Positions 35,569 to 44,542 of a stretch of 64,000 nt of DNA are shown here, one piece after another. Source of the stretch: Lentzea albidocapillata subsp. violacea (GTDB lineage: Bacteria > Actinomycetota > Actinomycetes > Mycobacteriales > Pseudonocardiaceae). The notes under the pieces were generated by a model. It was given only the letters and a program-made list of their open reading frames with translations. It searched no databases and was not told where the DNA came from. The DNA lies in NCBI RefSeq assembly GCF_900100275.1, contig NZ_FNET01000003.1:310001-374000 (forward strand), read 5' to 3'. Both the position numbers and the translations under genes were made by a program. Within the stretch, counting starts at the first letter, position 1. Each line of letters begins with the position of its first letter.

Positions 35569-36735
35569 CTACCCGATGCGCAGCAGCCTGTTGGGCGAGC
35601 CGAACTGCAGGCCGCGCAGGATGTTCGCGCTCGCGCCGTTCACGAGCGCGTCCCGCACCTGCTGGTTCGTCGCGTTCGGGTTCGCGCTCAGGTGCAGCGC
35701 CGCCGCCCCGGCCACGGCGGGCGCCGCCATCGACGTGCCGCTGTCGAGCCGGAGACCGAAGTTGTTGACGTGCGAGGCCGAACTGATGTCCGAGCCGGGC
35801 GCCCAGAGGTCGACGCAACGGCCCCAGTTCGACGCCGTGCCCCACCGCGGCCAGAGCGACCGGTTGTCGTTGCGGTCGGTGGCCCCGACCGTGATCGCCT
35901 CCGGCAGCCGGGCCGGGGTGAAACCGCACGCGTCACGGCCGTCGTTGCCCGCCGCGAGCACGTAGGTGAACCCGGCCGCGATCGAGCGCCTGATGGCGTT
36001 CTCCATGAGCTCGTCCTGGCCCAGCCCGCCGAGGCTCATGTTGACCACCGCGGGACGCACGCCGTTGAGCGTGACCCAGTCGATGCCGGCGACCACGCTG
36101 TCCTGGACGGACCTGTTGTCGCAGCCGAGCACCCGCACGCTGACCACCCGCGCCCGCTTGGCGACACCGGACGTCCGGCCCGCGATCGTGCCGGCGACGT
36201 GGGTGCCGTGGCCCGCGCAGTCACTCGCGTCCGCGTCGTCGTCGATGAAGTCGAAACCGTGCGACGCGCGACCTTCGAATTCGTTGTGCGTGATTCGCAC
36301 GCCGCTGTCGAGAACGTAGGCGCGAACACCTGCCGCCGCATTGTCCGGGTAGGTGTACCGGTTGTTGAGGGGCAGGGTGCCCTGGTCGATCCGGTCCAGG
36401 TTCCACGGCGCGTTCCACTGGGTGGTCTGGCCGGAGAGGACCAGGTTGCGCTGGACGTAGGAGACCTTCGGGTCCGCGGCGAGCCGCCTGGCCTGCGGTT
36501 CGGACATGTCCCGCACGGAGAAGCCGTTGAGCACGGCCTTGTAGGTGCGCTTGAGCCTGCCGTCGTACTTGCTCAGCAGGCTCTGCGGAGAGGCGCTGAC
36601 GCCGTCCTTGAGGACGACGATGTAGCTGCCGGGAACGGCCTCACCCTCACCGCGCAGTGCTTGCTGCGCATTGGCGGTGGGAGTGCAGAGAACGGCTGCG
36701 AACAATGCTGCGGCAATGCAGGTGTTGATTCTCAT
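35569..36735 (-). CDS. Secreted subtilisin-like serine protease (S8), copy 2
   Basis: A 388-residue paralog of the protease at 33280. The order is signal peptide (1-23), I9 propeptide with [14 protein letters not shown], and the S8 domain with Asp in AYVLDSGVRITHNEF, His in GHGTHVAGTIAG and Ser in SGTSMAAPAVAGA; the oxyanion Asn is in LAAGNDGRDACGF. The catalytic serine is followed by AAPAV instead of the usual ASPHV, a small divergence from copy 1. It converges with HTH paralog 2. Confidence 0.95.
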   Translation of the reverse strand: MRINTCIAAALFAAVLCTPTANAQQALRGEGEAVPGSYIVVLKDGVSASPQSLLSKYDGRLKRTYKAVLNGFSVRDMSEPQARRLAADPKVSYVQRNLVLSGQTTQWNAPWNLDRIDQGTLPLNNRYTYPDNAAAGVRAYVLDSGVRITHNEFEGRASHGFDFIDDDADASDCAGHGTHVAGTIAGRTSGVAKRARVVSVRVLGCDNRSVQDSVVAGIDWVTLNGVRPAVVNMSLGGLGQDELMENAIRRSIAAGFTYVLAAGNDGRDACGFTPARLPEAITVGATDRNDNRSLWPRWGTASNWGRCVDLWAPGSDISSASHVNNFGLRLDSGTSMAAPAVAGAAALHLSANPNATNQQVRDALVNGASANILRGLQFGSPNRLLRIG

Positions 36736-36815
36736 CGAGTCCTCCAGGCAGGCTTGACCCGATGAAAAGTAACTTCACGAGTGGGTGAAATGACAGTGGA
36801 GAATATTTGGCCGCC

Positions 36816-36836
36816 AATACTGTCAAGACTGTGGCG
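36816..36836. promoter_or_regulatory. Shared 21-bp motif, copy 2
   Basis: ATACTGTCAAGACTGTGGCG (36817-36836, extended by one A on the left) differs from copy 1 at a single base. It lies 81 bases upstream of the second protease start and 55 bases upstream of the aldo/keto reductase start. Confidence 0.6.
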
Positions 36837-36890
36837 AGCTGGAGCAGCTCCACGTGGCACAATGCCGCGCCGCGAGGCAGGGTGAGAGGT

Positions 36891-37883
36891 ATGGAGTACA
36901 CCAACCTCGGTCGCAGCGGCCTGTCCGTCTCCCGCCTGTGCCTCGGCACGATGAACTCCGGTCCCGAGACGTCCGAGGCCGACAGCCACGCGATCATGGA
37001 CCGCGCCCACGAACACGGCCTGAACTTCTTCGACACGGCCAATGTCTACGGCTGGAAGAAGGGCGAGGGAGTCACCGAGAACATCATCGGCAACTGGTTC
37101 GCCCAGGGCGGCACGCGGCGCGAACGGACCGTCGTCGCCACCAAGCTCTACGGCAGCATGGGCGACTGGCCGAACGAGACCAAGCTGTCGGCGCTGAACA
37201 TCCGCCGCGCCGCCGACGCGTCGCTCAAGCGCCTGCAGACCGACTACATCGACCTCTACCAGATGCACCACGTCGACCGTGACACGCCGTGGGACGAGAT
37301 CTGGGAAGCCTTCTCCGTGCTGCGCCAGCAGGGCAAGGTCATCTACTTCGGCTCGTCCAACTTCGCCGGCTGGCACATCGCCCAGGCTGCCGAGGCCGCG
37401 CGCACCCGCGGGTTCCTCGGGCTGGTGTCCGAGCAGTCGATCTACAACCTGATGACCCGCTGGGTCGAGCTGGAGGTCCTGCCGGCGGCCAAGCACTACG
37501 GCCTCGGCGTGATCCCGTGGTCACCGCTGCACGGCGGCCTTCTGGGCGGTGTGTTGCGCAAGCAGCGTGAGGGTGGCACGTCCCGTAGCGCGTCCGGCCG
37601 TTCCGCGGATGCGTTGGAGAAGCACCGCGACACGATCGACGCCTACGAGAAGCTGTGCGCGGACATCGGCGAGGACCCGGCCAACGTCGGCCTCGCGTGG
37701 CTGCTGCACCAGGAGGGTGTGACGGCGCCGATCATCGGCCCGCGCACCATCGAGCAGCTCGACAACTCGTTGCGTGCCGCGGAGTTGAAGCTCGACGCGG
37801 ACGTGCTGGCGAAGCTCGACGAGCTGTTCCCGGCACCGGCTCCGAACGGGTCGAAGCCGGCGCCGGAGGCTTACGCCTGGTAG
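36891..37883 (+). CDS. Aldo/keto reductase
   Basis: A 330-residue NADPH-dependent TIM-barrel oxidoreductase of the AKR superfamily, potassium-channel-beta/YghZ-like branch. The catalytic tetrad is seen as Asp in NFFDTANVYGWKKGEG with the Tyr four residues later, Lys in VVATKLYG and His in YQMHHVDRDTP. IGPRTIEQLDNSLRAAEL is the NADPH-binding C-terminal block. It reduces aldehydes or ketones; the substrate is unknown. GAGAGG precedes the ATG. It is head-on with the lectin gene, stops separated by seven bases. Confidence 0.92.
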   Translation: MEYTNLGRSGLSVSRLCLGTMNSGPETSEADSHAIMDRAHEHGLNFFDTANVYGWKKGEGVTENIIGNWFAQGGTRRERTVVATKLYGSMGDWPNETKLSALNIRRAADASLKRLQTDYIDLYQMHHVDRDTPWDEIWEAFSVLRQQGKVIYFGSSNFAGWHIAQAAEAARTRGFLGLVSEQSIYNLMTRWVELEVLPAAKHYGLGVIPWSPLHGGLLGGVLRKQREGGTSRSASGRSADALEKHRDTIDAYEKLCADIGEDPANVGLAWLLHQEGVTAPIIGPRTIEQLDNSLRAAELKLDADVLAKLDELFPAPAPNGSKPAPEAYAW

Positions 37884-37889
37884 GCCGGA

Positions 37890-38420
37890 TCAGCCGCGGC
37901 GGACGCGCGTCCACTGCTGGGGAGTGCCACCGTGGCACTCCCACTGGTAGATCACGCCGCCATTGCGGCTGTCGTCCGGGTTCGCGTCCAGGCAACGGCC
38001 GGTGGCGGCGTTCTGCAGCGTGAGGCCCTGTCCGTTCCAGGGCCGCCACTGCTGCGGGCCGCCGCCGTGGCACGGCCAGACGTAGACCTTGCCGCCGTTG
38101 CGGTTGTCGTCCGGGTTGGCGTCGAGGCACATCTTGGTGTTGAGCACGGGCCGGATGCTGGCGTCGCTGAAGAACAGCCATTCCTGCTCGTCGGTGCCGT
38201 CGAACTGCCACTGACGGATCGCTCCGCCCGCCTGGTCCACCGTCGACCGGACCGCTTCGAGGTTGCGGAACGGGCTGAACCCGACCCGCAGGTTGAACGG
38301 CCCGGACACGGCCATCGCGCCCGCCTCCGGGCTCGGTGTCTTGTCCTGGGCGGCGGCGAGCGCGGTGCCCGACAACGTCATCGTGATCGCCGCCGCGGCG
38401 ACCATCGTCTTCCTGAGCAT
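37890..38420 (-). CDS. Secreted ricin-type beta-trefoil lectin-domain protein
   Basis: A 176-residue exported protein: signal peptide 1-23, a short linker, then a ricin-B-like domain. Two repeats of the pattern CLDANPDD(N/S)RNGG(K/V)(V/I)Y with QQW endings (the QxW motif) are visible; a third repeat is degenerate (QEWLFF). Such domains bind galactose or xylan-type polysaccharides. There is no catalytic domain, so this is a stand-alone lectin. GGGGGAGT precedes the ATG. Regulation is not evident. Confidence 0.88.
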   Translation of the reverse strand: MLRKTMVAAAAITMTLSGTALAAAQDKTPSPEAGAMAVSGPFNLRVGFSPFRNLEAVRSTVDQAGGAIRQWQFDGTDEQEWLFFSDASIRPVLNTKMCLDANPDDNRNGGKVYVWPCHGGGPQQWRPWNGQGLTLQNAATGRCLDANPDDSRNGGVIYQWECHGGTPQQWTRVRRG

Positions 38421-38539
38421 GACTCCCCCTCGGAGTTCTTCCTGATGTGACCTGACGATCGTCGTGGCCGCACGAGGGGGAGCGCCTGAGTATCGGGGTG
38501 CTCAAAAAGGTTGGTGAAAAGCCAAAACTCAAAAGGTGA

Positions 38540-38719
38540 CTAGTCCTCGAAGTCGTCGTCGTCGCGCGCCAGGAAGGTGGCGAAGCGCTCGATGGGCGTC
38601 TCGAAGTCGGGGTTGGCGTCGACGAACTCCCGCAGCTTGTCGGCGAGCCACGCGAACGTGACCTCTTCCTCGCCGCGCCGCTGCTCGAGCTCCTCGATGC
38701 CGCGATCGGTGTGGTACAT
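38540..38719 (-). CDS. Small conserved protein, DUF6104-like, 59 residues
   Basis: A short gene with a perfect AGGAG six bases before the ATG. The product starts MYHTDRGIEELEQRRGEEEV, continues with VTFAWLADKLREFVDANPDF and ends in an acidic DDDDFED tail. This looks like a small actinobacterial family (DUF6104) usually found beside kgd, as here. It is highly acidic and predicted helical. Function unknown. Confidence 0.85.
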   Translation of the reverse strand: MYHTDRGIEELEQRRGEEEVTFAWLADKLREFVDANPDFETPIERFATFLARDDDDFED

Positions 38720-38750
38720 GGCGAAACTCCTGTGAGGGCTTTAGAAAACA

Positions 38751-38780
38751 AGCCGCCGGACCCCTGGGGATCCGGCGGCT
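38751..38780 (-). terminator. Terminator of kgd
   Basis: AGCCGCCGGA (38751-38760) and TCCGGCGGCT (38771-38780) pair around a ten-base loop, 19 bases after the kgd stop. Confidence 0.75.
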
Positions 38781-38798
38781 CGTCCGTTCGTACAGGGC

Positions 38799-41700
38799 CT
38801 AGTCGAACGCGCGGGTGATGATCTCGCGCTGCTCGACCTCGTGCACCTTGCTCGAACCGGCCGACGGGGCGGCCATCGGGCGGCGCGACACGCGGCGGAC
38901 GGTGCCCAGGTGCTCGGGCAGCAGTTCCGGCAGGGCCAGACCGTAGAACGGCCAGGCACCCTGGTTCGCCGGCTCCTCCTGCACCCAGCGGACGTCCTTC
39001 GCGTTCGGGTAGCGCTCCAGGGTCTCGGTCAGCTTGCGGGCCGGGACCGGGTAGAGCTGCTCGACGCGCACGATCGCCACGTCGCCGCCGCCGCGCTTCT
39101 CGCGCTCGGCGTGCAGCTCGTAGGAGATCTTGCCGCTGCACAGCAGGACCTTCGTGACCTCGTTCGGGTCCTTGATCGTCGGGTCGTCCATCACCGACTG
39201 GAAGCGGTCGTTGATGAACTCGTCCGTGCCGGACACCGCTGCCTTGAGGCGCAGCATCGACTTCGGCGTGAACACGATCAGCGGCCGGTCGACGCCGTCG
39301 AGGGCGTGGCGACGCAGCAGGTGGAAGTAGTTCGCCGGAGTCGACGGCACCGCGACGGTCATGGAGCCCTCGGCGCACAGCTGCAGCCAGCGCTCGATGC
39401 GGCCCGACGTGTGGTCGGGGCCCTGGCCCTCGTGGCCGTGCGGCAGCAGGATCACGACGTCGGAACGCTGACCCCACTTCGCCTCACCGGACGAGATGAA
39501 CTCGTCGATGATCGGCTGCGCGCCGTTGACGAAGTCACCGAACTGCGCCTCCCACAGGACCAGCGCCTGCGGGTTCGCCACCGAGTAGCCGTACTCGAAG
39601 CCGACGGCCGCGAACTCCGACAGCACCGAGTCGTAGACCATGAACTTGCCCTGGTCGTCGGACAGGTGCTGCAGCGGCGTGTGCTCCGCGCCCGTCTTGC
39701 GGTCGATCAGGGTCGCGTGGCGCTGCACGAACGTGCCGCGGCGCGAGTCCTGGCCGGCCAGACGGATGTTGCGGCCCTCCATCGCGAGCGAGCCGAAGGC
39801 GAGCAGCTCGGCGAACGCCCAGTCGATGCCACCCTCGCGCGCCATCTTGGCGCGGCGTTCGAGCACCGGCTTGACGCGCGCGTGCGGCGTGAAGCCCTCC
39901 GGCAGGTTCACGTGGGAGTCGGCGATGTGCTCCAGCACCTCGCGGCTGATGCCCGTGGGCAGCTTCGCCGGGATCTGCTGCTCGGCCTCCACCGACGGGC
40001 TGACCGTCACCGGGTGCTTCTCGAGCTCGCGGACCTCGTTGAAGACGTGCTCCAGCTGGCTGGAGAAGTCCTGCAGCGCCTTCTCGGCCTCTTCGACCGT
40101 GATGTCGCCGCGGCCGATCAGGGACTCGGTGTAGGTCTTGCGCACCGAGCGCTTCTGGTCGATCACGTCGTACATCGCCGGCTGCGTCATCGAGGGGTCG
40201 TCGCCCTCGTTGTGGCCGCGGCGGCGGTAGCAGACCATGTCGATCACGACGTCCTTGTGGAACGCCTGGCGGTACTCGACGGCCAGCTTCGCGACCCAGT
40301 AGCAGGCCTCGGGGTCGTCGCCGTTCACGTGGAAGACCGGCGAGCCGATCATCTTCGCGACGTCGGTCGAGTACTTCGAGGACCGCGAGTGCTCCGGCGC
40401 CGTGGTGAAGCCGACCTGGTTGTTCACGACGATGTGGACCGTGCCACCGGTGCGGTAGCCGCGCACGAGCGCCAGGTTCAGCGTCTCGGCGACGACACCC
40501 TGGCCCGCGAACGCCGCGTCACCGTGCATGGCGACCGGCAGGACGGGGAAGAAGTCGCCGCCCTTGTCGATCATGTCCTGCTTGGCGCGCACGATGCCTT
40601 CGAGGACCGGGTCGACGGCCTCGAGGTGCGACGGGTTCGCCGTCAGCGACACCTTGGTCTCGCCGTCGCCGAACATCCGGAAGTACTTGCCCTCGGCACC
40701 GAGGTGGTACTTCACGTCGCCGGAGCCGTGCGCCTGACCGGGGTCGAGGTTGCCCTCGAACTCGCGGAAGATCTGCGAGATCGGCTTGCCGACGATGTTC
40801 GCGAGGACGTTCAGGCGGCCGCGGTGCGGCATGCCGATGACGACCTCGTCGAGCTCGTGCTCGGCGGCCTTGTCCAGCACCGCGTCGAGCAGCGGGATGA
40901 CGGTCTCGCCGCCCTCCAGCGAGAAGCGCTTCTGGCCGACGTACTTCGTCTGCAGGAACGTCTCGAAGGCCTCAGCCGCGTTCAGCTTGCTGAGGATGTA
41001 CTTCTGCACGGTGGCCGGCGGCTTCTCGTGCGGAACCTCGACGCGCTCCTGGATCCAGCGGCGCTCTTCGGGCTCGAGGATGTGCATGTACTCGACGCCG
41101 ACGGTGCGGCAGTACGAGTTGCGCAGCACACCCAGGATGTCGCGGAGCTTCATCCGCTCCTTGCCGGCGAAGCCGCCGACCGGGAACTCGCGGTCCAGGT
41201 CCCACAGCGTCAGGCCGTGGCTGAGCACGTCCAGGTCGGCGTGGGAGCGCTGGCGGTAGTTCAGCGGGTCCGTGTCGGCCATCAGGTGACCGCGCGTGCG
41301 GAACGCGTCGATCAGCTCGATGACGCGCGCGGTCTTGTCGACGGCGCCCTCGGGGATGTCGGCGACCCAGCGGATCGGCTCGTAGGGCAGGCGCAGCGAC
41401 GCGAAGATCTCGTCGTAGAAGCCGTCCTCGCCGAGCAGCAGCTGGTGGATGCGCTTGAGGAACTCGCCCGACTCCGCACCCTGGATGATGCGGTGGTCGT
41501 ACGTGCTGGTCAGCGTGATGATCTTGCTGACGCCCATGTCGGTGAGCGCCTGCTCGCTGGTGCCCTGGAAGTGCGCGGGGTACTCCATCGCGCCGACGCC
41601 GATGATCGCGCCCTGACCTGCCTGCAGACGCGGCACCGAGTGGTTCGTGCCGATCGTGCCGGGGTTGGTCAGCGAGATCGTGGTGCCGGAGAAGTCGTCC

Positions 41701-42491
41701 GCCGTCAGCGAACCGCCGCGGGCCTTGCGGATCAGGTCCTCGTAGGCCTGCCAGAACTGCGTGAACGTCATGTTCTCGCAGCCCTTGACCGACGCGACGA
41801 CCAGCGTGCGGCTGCCGTCCTTGCCGGGCAGGTCGATCGCCAGGCCGAAGTTGACGTGCTCCGGCGTGACGACGAACGGCTTGCCGTCGACCTCGGCGTA
41901 GTGGCGGTTCATGTTCGGGTACGCCTGCAGCGCCCGGACGACCGCGTAGCCGATGACGTGCGTGAAGGAGACCTTCCCGCCGCGCGTCCGCTTCAGGTGG
42001 TTGTTGATGACGATGCGGTTGTCCGCCAGCAGCTTCGCGGGCACGGCACGCACGCTGGTCGCGGTCGGAACGGTGAGCGAGAGCTCCATGTTCTTCGCGA
42101 TCGCGGCGGAGGCACCACGCAACTGCTTCTGCTCGGGCTGTGCGCTCGGCTTGACCGGGGCGGCCTTCGCTGCCTGCTGCGGCGCGGGTTTGCCGGTCTG
42201 CGGCAACGTGGCCGCGGACTTCGGCGGCGCTGAGGCCGGCTTGGGTGCGGTGGCGGGCGCGGGCTTGCCGTTGTCGGCGGCCGGCGGCGTCACGGTCGCG
42301 GTCGTGGTGGCAGTGGAGCCACCCGCGCTGGCCGTGGCGGCGCTACCGTTGCCGCCCCCACGCTTGTAGTCGGCAAAGAAGTCGTGCCATGCCGGGTCTA
42401 CGGATGACGGGTCCGCGAGGAACTGATCGTACATCTCCTCGACGAGCCATTCGTTCGGCCCGAACTGTGACGCAGGACTGCTGCTGGACAC
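38799..42491 (-). CDS. kgd: Multifunctional 2-oxoglutarate decarboxylase/dehydrogenase E1 with fused E2 domain
   Basis: A 1230-residue enzyme, close to the length of mycobacterial KGD. Residues 1-45 are the E1 N-terminal helix ([20 protein letters not shown]), followed by an Ala/Pro/Lys-rich linker with no lipoyl domain, a dihydrolipoyl succinyltransferase domain (about 110-350, with [14 protein letters not shown]) and the thiamine-diphosphate E1 domain ([15 protein letters not shown]; the [11 protein letters not shown] block). It feeds the TCA cycle by decarboxylating 2-oxoglutarate and, with lipoylated E2 and E3 partners, makes succinyl-CoA. In relatives a GarA-type FHA protein inhibits it; none is here. 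The start is GTG 42491. Confidence 0.97.
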   Translation of the reverse strand: MSSSSPASQFGPNEWLVEEMYDQFLADPSSVDPAWHDFFADYKRGGGNGSAATASAGGSTATTTATVTPPAADNGKPAPATAPKPASAPPKSAATLPQTGKPAPQQAAKAAPVKPSAQPEQKQLRGASAAIAKNMELSLTVPTATSVRAVPAKLLADNRIVINNHLKRTRGGKVSFTHVIGYAVVRALQAYPNMNRHYAEVDGKPFVVTPEHVNFGLAIDLPGKDGSRTLVVASVKGCENMTFTQFWQAYEDLIRKARGGSLTADDFSGTTISLTNPGTIGTNHSVPRLQAGQGAIIGVGAMEYPAHFQGTSEQALTDMGVSKIITLTSTYDHRIIQGAESGEFLKRIHQLLLGEDGFYDEIFASLRLPYEPIRWVADIPEGAVDKTARVIELIDAFRTRGHLMADTDPLNYRQRSHADLDVLSHGLTLWDLDREFPVGGFAGKERMKLRDILGVLRNSYCRTVGVEYMHILEPEERRWIQERVEVPHEKPPATVQKYILSKLNAAEAFETFLQTKYVGQKRFSLEGGETVIPLLDAVLDKAAEHELDEVVIGMPHRGRLNVLANIVGKPISQIFREFEGNLDPGQAHGSGDVKYHLGAEGKYFRMFGDGETKVSLTANPSHLEAVDPVLEGIVRAKQDMIDKGGDFFPVLPVAMHGDAAFAGQGVVAETLNLALVRGYRTGGTVHIVVNNQVGFTTAPEHSRSSKYSTDVAKMIGSPVFHVNGDDPEACYWVAKLAVEYRQAFHKDVVIDMVCYRRRGHNEGDDPSMTQPAMYDVIDQKRSVRKTYTESLIGRGDITVEEAEKALQDFSSQLEHVFNEVRELEKHPVTVSPSVEAEQQIPAKLPTGISREVLEHIADSHVNLPEGFTPHARVKPVLERRAKMAREGGIDWAFAELLAFGSLAMEGRNIRLAGQDSRRGTFVQRHATLIDRKTGAEHTPLQHLSDDQGKFMVYDSVLSEFAAVGFEYGYSVANPQALVLWEAQFGDFVNGAQPIIDEFISSGEAKWGQRSDVVILLPHGHEGQGPDHTSGRIERWLQLCAEGSMTVAVPSTPANYFHLLRRHALDGVDRPLIVFTPKSMLRLKAAVSGTDEFINDRFQSVMDDPTIKDPNEVTKVLLCSGKISYELHAEREKRGGGDVAIVRVEQLYPVPARKLTETLERYPNAKDVRWVQEEPANQGAWPFYGLALPELLPEHLGTVRRVSRRPMAAPSAGSSKVHEVEQREIITRAFD

Positions 42492-42794
42492 GGCTGGCGC
42501 TCGCCTCTATCCATCTCGCTCTTGGTGTTGACTCATGCGGTAGTCAGGTTAGTCCCCCTGGCCCGGGCCTTCACACGCTGGAGGCACATGGCAAGGAGTG
42601 CTCTGTCACAGGATCGATCAGGACGGGCCCGTCGTCACCCGTAGTTGAGCAGTTCTTGATGTGCGTCTCACATCGTCGCCTCACTTTCGAGCAATGCTCA
42701 CCTGGCTGTCGGACGGGCATACGCACCGGGAGTACTGATCAGTTCACGATAGGTACAACGCGGCCACCCTGCGGATTGATCTTGTTGTGCTTGT

Positions 42795-43631
42795 TCACGC
42801 CAGTGAACGCCTGATCGAGGCCGTGAACGCTCTGGTGAAGGCGGTTCTGGTCTCGTCCGTCGTCCGGTCCAGCGACAGGTACGGGTTCAGGTCCTCCAAC
42901 TCGACCAGGAGCAGGTCACCGCCCTGGGTCCGGCAGGCGTCGACCCGCTGCACGCCGTGGCCGAGCGCGTTCCAGTCGATGAACCTCTGCGCGAACTCCA
43001 GGTCTTCCTTGCCGGGCGCGTACCGCGTGAGTTCCCAGCGCTTGGCCGGGTCCGGCGCGTACAGGGCGTATTGGAAGTCGTGGTCCACGAAGTAGAACGA
43101 CACCTCGTACCGGAAATCGATCTTGGGCTGGATGAGCAGGTCACCGGCTTTGCTCGCTATTTCGTCGCGGGCGACGAACTCCAGGCCGTGCGAGTCGGCG
43201 CCCGTCCTGGGTTTCACGACGTAGGTGCCGGTCTGCGGAAGGCGGCTCAGGGCACTGGCGTCGCCGACCGTGGGGATGACCGGGTAGCCCTGCTCGGTCA
43301 GGTCGATCAGGTACTGCTTGCCGGCCATGTCGGCCTTGCCGGTCAGCGGGTTGTAGACGCGCTGGTTCGTCGCCTTCGCCTGCTCGCGGAAGTGGTGGTA
43401 GGCGGGGAGGTAGTCGATCACCGGCCCGCTGTTGCGAACCACCACCGTGTCGAAGTTCGCCATCACGGCTGCGGCGTCTTCTGGGTGGCAGATGGCCAGG
43501 TCGAAGTGTTGTCTCAGGTGGGAGGTCAGGTAGATGTCCTCGTCGCAGTAGCGGCGGCCTTTGGCTGGGTAGGCCAGGTTGGAGACGTAGAGGATTGAGG
43601 GGCGGGCTCGGCTGGAGGGGTGGGAGGGCAT
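42795..43631 (-). CDS. ATP-grasp family protein (glutathione synthetase-like)
   Basis: A 278-residue cytoplasmic ATP-grasp enzyme. The central part YVVKPRTGADSHGLEFV is an ATP-binding strand-loop, and GDLLLVELEDLNPYLSLD carries the acidic and Asn residues that bind Mg-ATP. The N-terminal fold (ILYVSNLAYPAKGRRYCDED) resembles glutathione synthase. These enzymes form an amide or ester from a carboxylate; the substrate is unknown. GGAG precedes the ATG. The 42492-42794 spacer upstream of kgd holds no recognisable feature. Confidence 0.8.
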   Translation of the reverse strand: MPSHPSSRARPSILYVSNLAYPAKGRRYCDEDIYLTSHLRQHFDLAICHPEDAAAVMANFDTVVVRNSGPVIDYLPAYHHFREQAKATNQRVYNPLTGKADMAGKQYLIDLTEQGYPVIPTVGDASALSRLPQTGTYVVKPRTGADSHGLEFVARDEIASKAGDLLIQPKIDFRYEVSFYFVDHDFQYALYAPDPAKRWELTRYAPGKEDLEFAQRFIDWNALGHGVQRVDACRTQGGDLLLVELEDLNPYLSLDRTTDETRTAFTRAFTASIRRSLA

Positions 43632-43738
43632 CGTTCGGGCTCCTTTGACCTTGGTGGTCTGGGGAGATGGTTTCTACGGGATTGGGTGGGGGTTGGACGA
43701 GGGTTCGTGGTGGGGGCCACGGGGTTGGATTGCGGGTT

Positions 43739-43964
43739 GGCTTGTGTTCGGGCTTGGCGGGGGCGTCCGACGGGTTGGCTTGTGTTCGGGCTTGGCGGGG
43801 GCGTCCGACGGGTCGGCTTGTGTTCGGGCTTGGCGGGGGCGTCCGACGGGTCGGCTTGCGTTCGGCCTTGCCGGGGGCGTCCAACGGGGTCGGCTTGCGC
43901 TCGGGCTTGCCGGGGCGCCCAACGGGCCAGCTTGCATTGGTTCGCCCAGGGGCACCAACGGGTC
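43739..43964. repeat. 38-bp tandem repeats, about six copies
   Basis: GGCTTG starts repeats at 43739, 43777, 43815, 43853, 43892 and 43929, with the next at 43965. The first four copies are almost identical, the rest diverge. Because 38 is not a multiple of three, any translation cycles through three peptides, which argues against a coding role. Part of a 900-base island between two minus-strand genes. Confidence 0.85.
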
Positions 43965-44131
43965 GGCTTGCGTGGGCATGTCGCGTTCCAGCGGGCGGTC
44001 ACCTGCCGTGCGAGCGGTCGCCTTGTGTGGGCGGGCGGGTTGGGACCGTGCGGGTCGGCTTGCGTGGGCGTGTCGCGTTCCAGCGGGGTGGTCGCCTGCC
44101 GTGCGAGCGGTCGCCGTGCGTGGGTGGCCGG
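43965..44131. repeat. 92-bp tandem duplication
   Basis: A segment beginning GGCTTGCGTGGGC and containing TGTCGCGTTCCAGCGGG and TGCCGTGCGAGCGGTCGCC occurs at 43965 and again at 44057, with minor changes. It directly continues the 38-bp repeat array. Confidence 0.7.
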
Positions 44132-44178
44132 GCGGGCAGGACCGGGTCGGTGCCGGTCATCGCCGCTGCGCGTCGATA

Positions 44179-44303
44179 GCGATTGGGGCTTGACCTTGAG
44201 CCTCTGGCGGGATGCTTGACGGCCGGAAAAGGCCGGGCTGAAAAGCGCCCGGCCGTGCCCGTGAGGGGAGCATCCCGCCCACTCAAGGTCAAGCCCCAAT
44301 CGC
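44179..44303. repeat. 125-bp nested inverted-repeat element (copy 2)
   Basis: The outer arms 44179-44200 and 44282-44303 are perfect 22-bp inverted repeats. A second pair (GGCGGGATGC at 44206-44215 and GCATCCCGCC at 44270-44279) and an innermost stem (GGCCGGGC at 44231-44238, GCCCGGCC at 44247-44254, loop TGAAAAGC) nest inside. The plan matches the element at 10128-10271. Confidence 0.8.
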
Positions 44304-44353
44304 CGGGTTGGTTGCGTCATCACCGCTTGACCGGCAGGGAGAGGTTCACACGC

Positions 44354-44480
44354 CTCGGCTCCGCCATCGCCATTGGCGGAACGGCGGCTCGGCTCCGCCG
44401 TTGCCCGTTGTGTGCGGAGGGACGCCTCGGCTCCGCCGTTGCGTTGGGCGGCAGGGTGGCTCGGCTCCGCCATCGCCCGT
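44354..44480. repeat. Four imperfect 34-38-bp repeats
   Basis: CTCGGCTCCGCC starts at 44354, 44388, 44426 and 44460, each followed by (A/G)T(C/T)GC. They end just before the stop of the ABC exporter gene and may contribute to termination through their hairpins. Confidence 0.65.
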
Positions 44481-44542
44481 CACCCGTTGCCCCGTTGCGT
44501 GCGGACGCCTTGGCTTTGTCGTTGTTGCTTGTGTGGGGGTGG

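Noticed and set aside
42492..42794. A possible small gene or regulatory RNA between kgd and the ATP-grasp gene
   Set aside because: No frame shows coding-like third positions with a start signal, and I find no strong hairpin; it is most simply the kgd promoter region.
43739..44131. A CRISPR array
   Set aside because: The repeats are contiguous 38-bp units without unique spacers, and no cas gene is in the window.
43526..44473. A long minus-strand reading frame rich in Pro/Arg repeats (and open frames on the plus strand)
   Set aside because: The frame exists only because of GC-rich tandem repeats with a 38-bp period. Peptide repeats rotate through three frames, and no start signal or family is visible.
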